From: an uncultured Clostridia bacterium
GTDB lineage: Bacteria; Bacillota; Clostridia; Oscillospirales; Ruminococcaceae
NCBI GenBank assembly: GCA_937891895.1
Contig: CALATN010000122.1
Span: 1-7,125, forward strand
DNA: 7,125 nt
Direction of reading: 5' to 3'
Shown: positions 1-6,978 of the stretch, piece by piece
Layout of the letters: each line of letters opens with the position of its first letter
Position numbering within the stretch: position 1 is the stretch's first letter
Made by a program: the position numbers and the translations under genes
Notes under the pieces: model-generated
What the model was told of the DNA's origin: nothing
What the model saw: only the letters and a program-made list of their open reading frames with translations
Databases searched by the model: none

Positions 1-1
1 C

Positions 2-592
2 CTTATTATGTGCATTGCACAGATTACTGTTCTTATATCCTTGCGTGAGGTTTACGCTGTTTCGCCAAATACTGATGTGCCACTTGGCAAGAGGCTGCTT
101 TCCTGCTTCAGGGAAAGCTTTGCGTTTATAAAGGAAGTGCGTAAGGCAATCGGTTTGATGCTTTGCAATTCGTTTGTTGGTGCGGTCGATATTCTGCTGT
201 TGTTTTTCTTACAAGCTAAACTCCCCGAAAAAGGTATTCCCGAATGGGGTCTGGGAATTGCGCTGTTATTTATGGAAATGGGAGGAATTGTCGGGTCAAG
301 GCTGATACTGAAATTGCCAAAAATCAGCTACAAATGTATATTTGCGATTTCAACATCACTGGTGCTGATGGGATTTATTGCAGAACACTCCCCACTTTAC
401 TGGATTATGGCGCTGGGCGGATTTATTGCAGCTGTGGGTGATGACGCATTGCAGGTACGTACAAACGCAATTTTACAGGATATGTTCCCCTCGGAACAGC
501 GTGCGACGCTCACTTCCGTTGAGTCGTTCAGCTTTTCGGTAATTATGATAGTATTGTCGCCCCTTGCAGGATTTGTTTTCACATATTGGTAA
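2..592 (+). CDS. MFS transporter, C-terminal part (5' end outside window)
   Basis: The reading frame is open from the window edge and ends at TAA 590-592, so the start lies upstream. The visible ~196 residues are a hydrophobic chain with four or five membrane segments: around the NSFVGAVDILLLFFLQAKL stretch, the GLGIALLFMEMGGIVGSRL stretch, the CIFAISTSLVLMGFI stretch, the YWIMALGGFIAAVGDDALQ stretch, and a final one near the SVIMIVLSPLAGFVF stretch. The loop with NAILQDMFPSEQRATLTSVES after the fourth segment is typical of MFS efflux-type proteins, where P-x-E-x-R-A-x-x-x-S lies between TM10 and TM11. The substrate cannot be told. The chain stops right after what should be TM11 (…FVFTYW-stop), and the other two frames past the stop give no hydrophobic segment, so TM12 seems absent. 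No terminator is obvious, apart from an A/T-only inverted repeat at 619-648. Confidence 0.7.
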   Translation, partial: LIMCIAQITVLISLREVYAVSPNTDVPLGKRLLSCFRESFAFIKEVRKAIGLMLCNSFVGAVDILLLFFLQAKLPEKGIPEWGLGIALLFMEMGGIVGSRLILKLPKISYKCIFAISTSLVLMGFIAEHSPLYWIMALGGFIAAVGDDALQVRTNAILQDMFPSEQRATLTSVESFSFSVIMIVLSPLAGFVFTYW

Positions 593-638
593 TGGAGTGA
601 ATATCATATTTTGTCAGCAAAAAATCTAAAAATTGCTA

Positions 639-667
639 TTGATTTTTTGATTTAGTTGTGCTATACT
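639..667 (+). promoter_or_regulatory. Sigma-A promoter of the 6S RNA-like transcript
   Basis: The -35 box is TTGATT (639-644) and the -10 box is TATACT (662-667), separated by exactly 17 bases, with an extended -10 TG at 659-660. Transcription would begin near 674. No convincing coding frame with a ribosome site follows, and a strong terminator lies about 225 bases downstream, so it fits a short non-coding RNA unit. The -35 overlaps an 8-base inverted repeat (AAAAAATC 619-626, GATTTTTT 641-648) that could act as a weak terminator for the upstream transporter gene. Confidence 0.75.
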
Positions 668-673
668 ACTATC

Positions 674-897
674 AGAAAAGAGATTTCTGCCTTGTTCGAT
701 GAAGTGTGATTTTATAATCCAACACATTATATTAGGGATTTGTCCTCCGTCAGCGGATTGCAGACCTCCCGCCGCATTAGATGTGCGGAGTAACGGACGC
801 AGGGAGCGCGAAACTGAAGGGGCATTGCCCACCTGCCAGAGTGCGGGTTTTATGCTTCACATGGCGGCAAGGCGGTTTTTCTTTATATCAGAAACAA
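674..897 (+). ncRNA. ssrS: Probable 6S RNA
   Basis: 6S RNA binds the sigma-A form of RNA polymerase by mimicking an open promoter and tunes transcription in stationary phase. Seen here: a long RNA whose ends pair in nested order. GCCTTG (689-694) pairs with CAAGGC (868-873), and inside that TGAAG (700-704) pairs with CTTCA (855-859). The internal loop between these stems carries TTCG on the 5' side (TGTTCG context, 693-698) and GGCGGCA on the 3' side (863-869). From memory, that combination is the conserved signature next to the 6S closing stem, as in E. coli. Further in, TCCGT (736-740) pairs with ACGGA (793-797), CCGCA (772-776) pairs with TGCGG (784-788), and a small hairpin GGGC-ATT-GCCC (820-830) lies in the 3' half, where 6S RNAs often form one in the central bubble. 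Length (about 200 nt), its own promoter and its own terminator fit. The exact mature ends are uncertain. Another structured RNA class is possible, but it lacks the RNase P, tmRNA and SRP signatures I know. Confidence 0.7.
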
Positions 898-930
898 AGG
901 GTATCGGATTTGTTCCGATACCCTGTTTTT
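898..930. terminator. Intrinsic terminator, probably bidirectional
   Basis: A perfect 11-bp stem is formed by AGGGTATCGGA (898-908) and TCCGATACCCT (914-924), with a 5-base loop TTTGT. On the plus strand it is followed by GTTTTTATTG, ending the 6S-like transcript. On the minus strand it begins right after the TAA of the lipid kinase gene and is followed by TTTGTTTC, so it can also end that convergent transcript. Confidence 0.85.
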
Positions 931-1834
931 ATTGTTCAACAAGAAGATTTTTTTCTGCAAATATATCTATCGCACGATGGTTGTTCTTTATTGTCACATT
1001 GCGGCAGTTACCTCCGAATTCACCGTCAAGCGTCCAGGGTAGATCGTTGTCCGAATGGAATGTAACCTCGGAAGCCTTGAAGCAGCGGAAGCATTTTGCA
1101 TCAAGCTCGTGCTTCATAAGGGCATTGATTGCAAACTGAAATTCCTGGAGATTTTTCGGTGCTTTAATGAGGAACACCTCAAACACGCCGTCGTCAAGCA
1201 GGATATCATCTCCGCCAAAGCCCTTTATTCCGCCTACTGACGAGGAGTTTGACACCATACCATATATATACTCATCCTCAGTTGTTACACCGTCGTGTGT
1301 AACACTTACCTTATAGGTTTTTGCCATATTGAAACGCTTCATACCTTCCATAATGTAAGCAAGACTTCCGAACATATTCTTCATCTGCTGCGGAGTTTCG
1401 TAGCTTACGTCTGTAAACATTCCGAATGCGGCAATATATGTGAAATACTCCTGATTGAAAGAGCCTATATCAACGGTAATAATATTGTTGTCAATGATTT
1501 TCTGAGCCGCCGCGGGCATATCCTTCGGTATACCGATTGCAGAAGCAAAATCATTCATTGTTCCTGATGGAATGTAGCCTATGGGCATTCTGTTTCCGTT
1601 TGTCATTACAGCTTTGATAGTTTCGTTAAGTGTGCCGTCACCGCCGCTGCATACGACAACATCGAAATTCTCACTGCGTGACGTGATTTTTTCATAAGCA
1701 TCATTTCTGCACTGAGTCGGGTGAATAGTTACCTCATAGCCACCCTTTACAAATGTATCGACAATAGTCATAAGGTGCTGTTTTATAAGTCCTTTACCGG
1801 AATGGGGATTAAATACAAATAAAAGCTTTTTCAT
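929..1834 (-). CDS. Diacylglycerol kinase / YegS-family lipid kinase
   Basis: This 301-residue protein is of the usual length for soluble DagK/YegS/LCB5-type kinases, which use ATP to phosphorylate diacylglycerol (giving phosphatidic acid) or a related lipid at the inner membrane face. Family motifs visible in order: NPHSGKG at residues 9-15, GGDGTLNE at 64-71 (nucleotide-binding loop), PSGTMNDFA at 89-97, LDDGVFEV at 213-220 and LDGEFG at 269-274. No membrane segment or signal peptide is seen, as expected for the family. The start is set by CAGGAGG at 1844-1850, nine bases before the ATG. It is transcribed alone from the promoter at 1870-1898, divergently from the GH5 gene, and ends in the terminator shared with the 6S-like RNA. 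In Gram-positive bacteria such enzymes recycle the diacylglycerol released when polyglycerolphosphate polymers are made. The LTA-synthase-like gene further downstream makes that role attractive, but this is inference; the true lipid substrate is unknown. Confidence 0.9.
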   Translation of the reverse strand: MKKLLFVFNPHSGKGLIKQHLMTIVDTFVKGGYEVTIHPTQCRNDAYEKITSRSENFDVVVCSGGDGTLNETIKAVMTNGNRMPIGYIPSGTMNDFASAIGIPKDMPAAAQKIIDNNIITVDIGSFNQEYFTYIAAFGMFTDVSYETPQQMKNMFGSLAYIMEGMKRFNMAKTYKVSVTHDGVTTEDEYIYGMVSNSSSVGGIKGFGGDDILLDDGVFEVFLIKAPKNLQEFQFAINALMKHELDAKCFRCFKASEVTFHSDNDLPWTLDGEFGGNCRNVTIKNNHRAIDIFAEKNLLVEQ

Positions 1835-1869
1835 TTTGCTTCGCCTCCTGAAGCGGTTTACTAAAATAA

Positions 1870-1898
1870 ATTATATCAAATCATTTTCTGATTTTCAA
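1870..1898 (-). promoter_or_regulatory. Sigma-A promoter of the lipid kinase gene
   Basis: On the minus strand, TTGAAA (1893-1898) and a perfect TATAAT (1870-1875) are separated by 17 bases, with TG one base upstream of the -10 (extended -10). The start of transcription would be near 1863, leaving a short leader that holds the ribosome site at 1844-1850. Confidence 0.85.
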
Positions 1899-1952
1899 GC
1901 GTGCACTGTAAAGTTTCACCATATTTTCATTTTCGTAATTTACATAATATAC

Positions 1953-1981
1953 TTGAATTGTAAACTGATTTCTGATATAAT
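1953..1981 (+). promoter_or_regulatory. Sigma-A promoter of the GH5 gene
   Basis: TTGAAT (1953-1958) and TATAAT (1976-1981) are separated by 17 bases, and the extended -10 TG is at 1973-1974. Transcription would start near 1988, giving a leader of only about 20 bases with AGGAGG at 1995-2000, seven bases before the ATG. The leader is too short to hold a riboswitch, so any control is likely at the promoter. Together with the kinase promoter it fills the divergent region. Confidence 0.85.
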
Positions 1982-2007
1982 TGTAAAAAATTACAGGAGG
2001 GTATTCT

Positions 2008-3441
2008 ATGAAACTCAAAAAAATTCTTGCAGTCCTTATGGCAGCTCTCATTTGTATTTCTGCTATGGCTGTAAACGTTTCCGCATCTTCTAAGAAAAGC
2101 GTGAAGCTCAACAAATCTAAAATCACTCTTGAGGTCGGTGACAGCTATACGCTCAAGAAAACTGTAACAGGCTTCTCAAAATATACTGTTCAGTGGAGCA
2201 GCTCGGACAAATCTGTTGCTACGATAAAAAGCGGCGGTAAGGTTACTGCAAAAAAAGCCGGTACTGCTACCATTACAATGAAAATCAAAGACACAAAATA
2301 CAAGGCTACCTGCAAGGTCACTGTAAAGAAAGCAAGTTCTTCCAAGAAGACTGCAACAACGGCAACCACCCAAAATCCCACGACAACTACCACCAAAAAG
2401 AAAACCTCATCCTCAGGTTCCGCTCAGGCTATTATTGACAAGATGACAATTGGTTGGAATCTCGGCAATACAATGGACTGCTATAACTGTTCCTGGCTCA
2501 GCAACAAAATGGATTGCGAAACAGCCTGGGGTAACCCTAAGACCACAAAGGCAATGATTGACGCTGTCAAGAAGGCTGGCTTTAATACAGTACGTATCCC
2601 TGTTTCCTGGAATGACCACATTGATTCCAACGGCAAGATTGATGCTGAATGGCTTGACCGTGTTCAGGAAATCGTTGACTACGCTTACGATAACAATATG
2701 TACATTATCCTCAACACACACCACGAAAACAACTGGGTAAAGCTTGACGCTTCCAAGGAAAAGGATGTAAAGAAAAAGCTTAATTACGTGTGGAAACAGA
2801 TTGCTGTACGTTTCAAGGATTACGACGAAAAGCTCCTTTTTGAAATACTTAACGAACCAAGAACAGAGGGCTCCGCTCAGGAATGGAATGGTGGCACATC
2901 GGCTGAAAGAGAAGTTCTCAACAGCCTGTATCAGGGTGCTGTTGATACAATCCGTTCAACAGGCGGAAACAACAAGACACGTGTTATAATCCTTACTCCA
3001 TATGGCGCAAACAGCGGCAAGTCCGCACTTTCTGACCTTTGGCTTCCTGAAGATGACAACAGAATTGCAGTTTCCGTTCACGCATACTCTCCGTACAATG
3101 TTGCGCTGAACAGATACTCCTCCGAAACAAAGCTTACAGAAAACGGCAAAAAAGAAATCGACAACAATTTCTCCAATATCAATTCTGTAATGCTCAGCAA
3201 GGATATTCCAGTTATTATGGATGAATTCGGAACAATTAACAAATCCAATACTGATGATAGAATTGAAGTTGCAAAGTATTATCTTTCCGTTTCTGAAAAA
3301 TACGGTGTTCCTTGTGTCTGGTGGGACAACGGAACAAACTGTGGTCCTAAGGACGGTGAAGGCTTCGGACTTCTCAACAGAAATACTCTCAAGTGGAATT
3401 ATCCCGACCTCGTAAAGGCACTTACAAGTTCTGTAAAATAA
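2008..3441 (+). CDS. Secreted GH5 glycoside hydrolase (endoglucanase-like) with Big_2 domain
   Basis: A 477-residue exported enzyme expected to cut beta-1,4-glucan or a related plant polysaccharide outside the cell. Residues 1-26 form a signal peptide (KLKK, hydrophobic core, likely cleavage after VSA). Residues ~30-107 are a bacterial Ig-like Big_2 module (LEVGDSYTL, WSSSDKSVATI, GGKVTAKKAGTATIT). Residues ~108-138 are a low-complexity Ser/Thr/Lys linker. The catalytic domain runs from ~140 to the end with GH5 hallmarks: IGWNLGNTMD (148-157), GFNTVRIPVSW (191-201), THH (237-239), LNEPR with the proposed acid/base Glu283, VHAYSP (357-362), MDEFG with the proposed nucleophile Glu406, and CVWWDNG (436-442). 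The pattern most resembles subfamily GH5_4, which includes endoglucanases, xyloglucanases and mixed-linkage glucanases, so the substrate is not fixed. There is no dockerin, CBM or sortase motif, so it is either free or held through the Big_2 domain. It is monocistronic, with its own promoter and terminator. Confidence 0.93.
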   Translation: MKLKKILAVLMAALICISAMAVNVSASSKKSVKLNKSKITLEVGDSYTLKKTVTGFSKYTVQWSSSDKSVATIKSGGKVTAKKAGTATITMKIKDTKYKATCKVTVKKASSSKKTATTATTQNPTTTTTKKKTSSSGSAQAIIDKMTIGWNLGNTMDCYNCSWLSNKMDCETAWGNPKTTKAMIDAVKKAGFNTVRIPVSWNDHIDSNGKIDAEWLDRVQEIVDYAYDNNMYIILNTHHENNWVKLDASKEKDVKKKLNYVWKQIAVRFKDYDEKLLFEILNEPRTEGSAQEWNGGTSAEREVLNSLYQGAVDTIRSTGGNNKTRVIILTPYGANSGKSALSDLWLPEDDNRIAVSVHAYSPYNVALNRYSSETKLTENGKKEIDNNFSNINSVMLSKDIPVIMDEFGTINKSNTDDRIEVAKYYLSVSEKYGVPCVWWDNGTNCGPKDGEGFGLLNRNTLKWNYPDLVKALTSSVK

Positions 3442-3448
3442 CTTATTC

Positions 3449-3485
3449 GGTACCGTTCATTGATTTGAACGGTACCTTTATTTAT
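3449..3485 (+). terminator. Intrinsic terminator of the GH5 gene
   Basis: A perfect 11-bp stem is formed by GGTACCGTTCA (3449-3459) and TGAACGGTACC (3466-3476), with a 6-base loop TTGATT. It is followed by TTTATTTAT and begins eight bases after the GH5 stop codon, so the enzyme is transcribed as a single gene. Confidence 0.9.
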
Positions 3486-3558
3486 ACGCTATTCACAAAT
3501 TCAAGTGAGAATTAGTGTGCAAATTGTCCCACAAAAAATGCAATTCATATCATATTAA

Positions 3559-3571
3559 CGTCATTTTGACG
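3559..3571. repeat. Small inverted repeat upstream of the LTA-synthase-like gene
   Basis: CGTCA (3559-3563) and TGACG (3567-3571) form a perfect palindrome around TTT, ending two bases upstream of the -35 box. Its place suggests an operator, or simply an upstream hairpin. At 5-bp arms it could also be chance; no matching second copy was found in the window. Confidence 0.3.
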
Positions 3572-3572
3572 A

Positions 3573-3601
3573 TTGCTTTATTTGGTGTGCTATGCTATAC
3601 T
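3573..3601 (+). promoter_or_regulatory. Sigma-A promoter of the LTA-synthase-like gene
   Basis: TTGCTT (3573-3578) and TATACT (3596-3601) are separated by 17 bases, with the extended -10 TG at 3593-3594. The -10 context (TGCTATACT) is the same as in the 6S-like promoter. An alternative -35, TTGACG at 3566-3571, would pair with TATGCT (3591-3596) only over a poor 19-base spacer. Confidence 0.7.
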
Positions 3602-3633
3602 ATGTGATGAAAAATAAAGCTATAACTTGATTT

Positions 3634-3640
3634 GAGAGGA
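3634..3640 (+). promoter_or_regulatory. Ribosome binding site that decides the start of the LTA-synthase-like gene
   Basis: GAGAGGA lies only two bases before the first ATG (3643) but eight bases before the second in-frame ATG (3649). The normal spacing therefore favours 3649 as the true start, giving a protein that begins MSWTKIK rather than MSMSWTKIK. Confidence 0.65.
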
Positions 3641-3648
3641 TTATGTCT

Positions 3649-5490
3649 ATGTCGTGGACAAAGATTAAACCGTATTTTAATAAACTGCATGATTACTTGA
3701 ATACGCACCCATTTGTATTTTGTATATACACCTCTGTTATTCTCAACACAGTAGTTGAGATGCTCAGCAGAAGAAGTGTTTTCGGAGGGCTTGAAGCATT
3801 TACGGTACACCCGATTATGTTTATCTACAACTCCTTCATTATCTTTATGACACTTGGTGTATGTACGCTTTTCAGAAAGCGCATCTTCGTTTTCACCTTT
3901 GTTGCCATTGTATGGCTTGCCTGTGGAATTACAAACTGCGTTCTGCTCGGCTTCAGGACGACCCCATTCTCGGCAGTTGACCTTCAGATTTTAAGTTCAG
4001 TAATTGACATCATAAATGTTTATCTCAACAACTTTGAGCTTGCGCTGGTTATCCTTGCAATTCTTACTGCAGTAATCGGACTTATTATTCTGTTTTTCAA
4101 GACACCAAAAACCAAAGGACAAATGCACTATCTGAGAACCTGCTCTTTCCTCTGCGCATTTATGGCTTCCGCTTTGATTGTAAACGATGCTGCAATTGCC
4201 GCTGAAAGTGATTCCTCAAACTTTCCTAATATTGCTGACGCTTATGAGGACTACGGCTTTGTTTACTGCTTCTCTAACAGCATCATTGATACGGGTATTG
4301 ATGAGCCTGAGGAATACACGGCTGAAGCTATGGACTACGTTGCTGCTGAAATCGGTAACGACCGCGGTCAGCACACTCCAGATGTTCAGCCGAATGTTGT
4401 AATGGTACAACTGGAATCTTTCTTCGATGTAAACCTGCTGAACAATAAAAAGTTTACTGAAAATCCTGTACCAAACTTTACAGCACTCAAGGAAAAATGT
4501 CCGACGGGCTTGCTTACAGTACCTTCAATCGGTGCAGGAACTGCTAACACCGAATTTGAAATTCTCACAGGCATAAGCCTTGATTTCTTTGGTGCAAGCG
4601 AATACCCGTTCAAGACCGTGCTGAAGGAAATGCCCTGTGAAAGTATTGCGTACAACCTTGCAGATTACGGCTACTCTGCACACGCTATCCACAACAACGA
4701 CGGCACATTCTACGACAGACACATTGTTTACTCACAGCTTGGTTTTGATACCTTTACTCCTATTGAATATATGCACGACGTCAAGCTCAACGCTAAGAAC
4801 TGGGCGGACGACTGAGTACTTGTACCCTGCATTACCGATGCATTGAATTATTCCGACAGCCGTGACTTTGTATTTGCAGTTTCTGTTCAGCCGCACGGCA
4901 GATATCCAAGTGAAATGCCTGAGGGTTCACCTCACGTTATCAAGCTTGCACAGTACGAGGAAGAAATGGAAGAGGGCGACGTAATTGCCTTTGAGTATTA
5001 CATAAACCAGCTTCACGAAACCGATGCATTCATTGGTGAACTTATGGCGGCTCTTGAAGAATTTGACGAGCCGACTGTGCTTGTTCTTTATGGTGACCAT
5101 CTGCCTAACCTCAGCATTGAAAATGAGGATGTTGCAAACGGAAATATTCTCCAGACGGAATATGTTATCTGGAGCAACTACGAACAGTTACCTGCTGAAA
5201 AGAAGGACATCCCTGCTTATCAGCTTTCCGCAAAGGTGAGCGACCTGCTCGGCTTCGGCGGCGGTTATATCAGCTACTACAACCGCAATTTTGCCGATAC
5301 AGCTGATTACCCCGCAAAAATGCAGGATATCGGTTACGATATGCTTTTCGGAGAGCAGTACACTTTTGGTAATTACACTTCTACCGATATGAAAATCGGC
5401 GTAAAGGATGTTGTTGTCAATGACTATATCTTTGCTGAGTCCCCTGACGGAGATTTTATTACGGTGTACGGCGAAAACTTCACCGAGTTC
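3649..5490 (+). pseudogene. LTA-synthase-like membrane phosphotransferase, interrupted by in-frame TGA and cut at its 3' end
   Basis: Family members are anchored by about five membrane helices and carry an extracellular sulfatase-fold domain that transfers glycerol-phosphate or similar head groups onto envelope polymers. Helices appear near residues 20-38, 57-75, 79-101, 129-150 and 163-179. The outer domain has VVMVQLESFFD with metal-binding Glu256, GAGTANTEFE with the likely nucleophile Thr298, the HNNDGTFYDRH stretch, SVQPHGRYP with His416, and LYGDHLPNL with Asp483-His484. The order and residues match the LtaS-type family. A TGA at 4813-4815 (codon 389) interrupts the frame, and the same frame continues with clear homology (VLVPCITDALNYSDSRDF…). 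A product ending there would lack His416 and Asp483/His484 and should be inactive. No credible ribosome site restarts the second half. The family-like C-terminus (ITVYGENFTEF) ends near 5490, where sequence of another organism begins; beyond that, the frame to 5577 is out-of-frame fruR. The TGA may be a real mutation or a sequence error. Confidence 0.8.
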
Positions 5491-6077
5491 ATGGTGGGGC
5501 TGAACTTCCTCACTCGCTCCAAGAGGAATTTACCAATCAGCAAAAATCTATCAAAAACATTCAAGAAAAAAAGCTAGTTGCTCAAAAAGCAGCAGAAATG
5601 ATTTCAAATGATGAAGTTATTTTTGTGGATGCAGGAACAACCAACGAATTATTATTAGGCTATTTAAATCAGGATAATTTAACGGTTGTAACGAATTCAA
5701 TTCACCACGCTGCTAAGTTGGTTGATAAAAACGTCAAGACCATCATTATTGGTGGTCATGTAAAAAAATCAACTGATGCAAGTATCGGAGTAGCAGCTTA
5801 CGATCAAATTCGACAGTTGAATTTTGATAAAGCTTTCTTAGGTATTAATGGAATTGATGAAAAATTCCTAACAACACCTGACGTAGAGGAAGCGGTTATT
5901 AAAAGGACAGTTATCGAGAATGCCAGAAAGACTTATGTAGTCACTGACTCATCAAAGATTGGTCGTATTTCTTTTGCAAAGGTTGAAAAGATTGAAAATG
6001 TTACAATCATTACCAATCAATCTAGCGGAGCACTGATGAAAAAAATAAAAGAAAATACGAGGGTAATTGAAGTATGA
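5475..6077 (+). CDS. fruR: DeoR-family fructose operon regulator FruR, 5'-truncated
   Basis: The frame ending at TGA 6075-6077 can be followed back to about 5475, reading KLHRVHGGAELPHSLQEEF, which is the wing of the DeoR helix-turn-helix and the start of the linker. Roughly the first 50-60 residues (the recognition helix) are missing, since upstream DNA belongs to another gene. About 200 of the usual ~250 residues remain. The sugar-phosphate sensor domain is complete: DAGTTNELLLGYL, VVTNSIHHAAKL, IIGGHVKKSTDASIG, KAFLGINGI, and the EEAVIKRTVIENARKTYVVTDSSKIGR stretch, where the first glutamates and the K-R pair are typical. FruR-type proteins sense fructose-1-phosphate and control the operon in which they are encoded. 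An ATG at 5616 is internal and not a real start. Codon choice is unlike that of the genes to the left. The stop overlaps the fruK start by ATGA (6074-6077). Confidence 0.85.
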   Translation, partial: KLHRVHGGAELPHSLQEEFTNQQKSIKNIQEKKLVAQKAAEMISNDEVIFVDAGTTNELLLGYLNQDNLTVVTNSIHHAAKLVDKNVKTIIIGGHVKKSTDASIGVAAYDQIRQLNFDKAFLGINGIDEKFLTTPDVEEAVIKRTVIENARKTYVVTDSSKIGRISFAKVEKIENVTIITNQSSGALMKKIKENTRVIEV

Positions 6078-6978
6078 TTTACACAGTAACTCTGAATCCA
6101 TCAATCGACTTTATCGTCCGCTTGGATAACTTAGTACTTGACAGTGTTAACCGTATGTCTAGCGATGATAAGTTTGCTGGTGGTAAAGGAATTAACGTTA
6201 GTCGTATCTTACAACGATTGGATATCGATAATACTGCAACTGGTTTTATCGGTGGTTTCACTGGACGTTTTGTTGCTGATAGCTTAGTAGCTGAAGGTAT
6301 TAAAACAGACTTTGTTCTGAAGATACACGTATTAACGTTAAAATCAAAGCTGGTGAAGAAACTGAAATTAATGGTGCTGGTCCAAAAATTTCAGATGAAA
6401 AATTAGAAGAATTGAAATCAATTCTTGCTGGTTTGTCTAGCGAAGATACTGTTGTTTTTGCGGGTTCAGCTCCAAGCAGCCTTGGAAACCAAGTTTACAA
6501 CACTTTGATTCCAATTGCTAAAAAAGCTGGTGCTGAAGTAGTGTGTGACTTTGAAGGACAAACTCTTCTTGACTCACTAAACTACCAACCGCTTTTAGTA
6601 AAACCAAATAATCACGAATTGGCTGATATCTTTGGTGTAGAGTTGAACGGTCTAGCTGATATTGAAAAATACGCTCGTGAAATTCTTGCTAAAGGTGCTA
6701 AAAACGTTATTATTTCAATGGCTGGAGATGGCGCATTGCTTGTAACTCCAGAAGCAGCATACTTTGCAAAACCAATTAAAGGTACAGTTAAAAACTCTGT
6801 AGGTGCTGGTGACTCAATGGTAGCTGGTTTTACTGGAGAATACGTTAAATCTGGTGACCCTGTTGAAGCTCTTAAATGGGGTGTCGCTTGTGGAACAGCA
6901 ACTACATTCTCAGATGACTTAGCAACAGCTGAATTCATCAAAGAAACATATCAAAAAGTAGAGGTAGAAAAACTATGA
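6074..6978 (+). pseudogene. fruK: 1-phosphofructokinase FruK, frameshifted
   Basis: FruK phosphorylates fructose-1-phosphate to fructose-1,6-bisphosphate, the step after PTS import. This is a PfkB/ribokinase-fold protein: the N-terminal part has TLNPSIDFIVRLDN, DKFAGGKGINVSR and TGFIGGFTG. The C-terminal part has VVFAGSAPSSLG, the VVCDFEGQTLLDSL stretch, LLVKPNNHEL, ISMAGDGALLVT and NSVGAGDSMVAGF, with the catalytic Asp codon at 6811-6813. The frame breaks at about 6314-6319: codons up to GTT (6314-6316) read …KTDFV, and from TCT/GAA (6316-6321) the protein continues one frame over as SEDTRINVKIKAGEETEING…. The net loss is 3n+1 bases. Comparison with the family as I remember it suggests seven missing rather than one. 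Translation of the sequence as given would end at 6406 without ATP site or catalytic base. The start is ATG 6074, with GAGGG at 6059-6063 inside fruR; the stop overlaps fruA by ATGA (6975-6978), implying translational coupling. The defect may be a sequencing or assembly error. Confidence 0.85.

Noticed and set aside
699..1139. Open frames across the 6S-like RNA and the terminator (699-1139, 781-1065, and minus 626-832)
   Set aside because: No ribosome sites, no recognisable protein features; they run through RNA stems and, for the first, antisense to the lipid kinase.
1295..1567. Plus-strand open frames within the lipid kinase gene
   Set aside because: They are antisense to a gene with full family motifs and have no signals of their own.
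4813..4842. Possible selenocysteine codon with a downstream hairpin (TGCAT 4828-4832 / ATGCA 4838-4842)
   Set aside because: The stem is only 5 bp with no bacterial SECIS-like apical loop, the family uses Thr and not Sec/Cys as nucleophile, and the TGA is not at a catalytic position.
4843..5577. Separate gene starting with TTG at 4843 and ending at 5577
   Set aside because: It is the continuation of the LTA-synthase-like frame after the TGA, has no ribosome site, and its last ~29 codons are fruR sequence read in the wrong frame.
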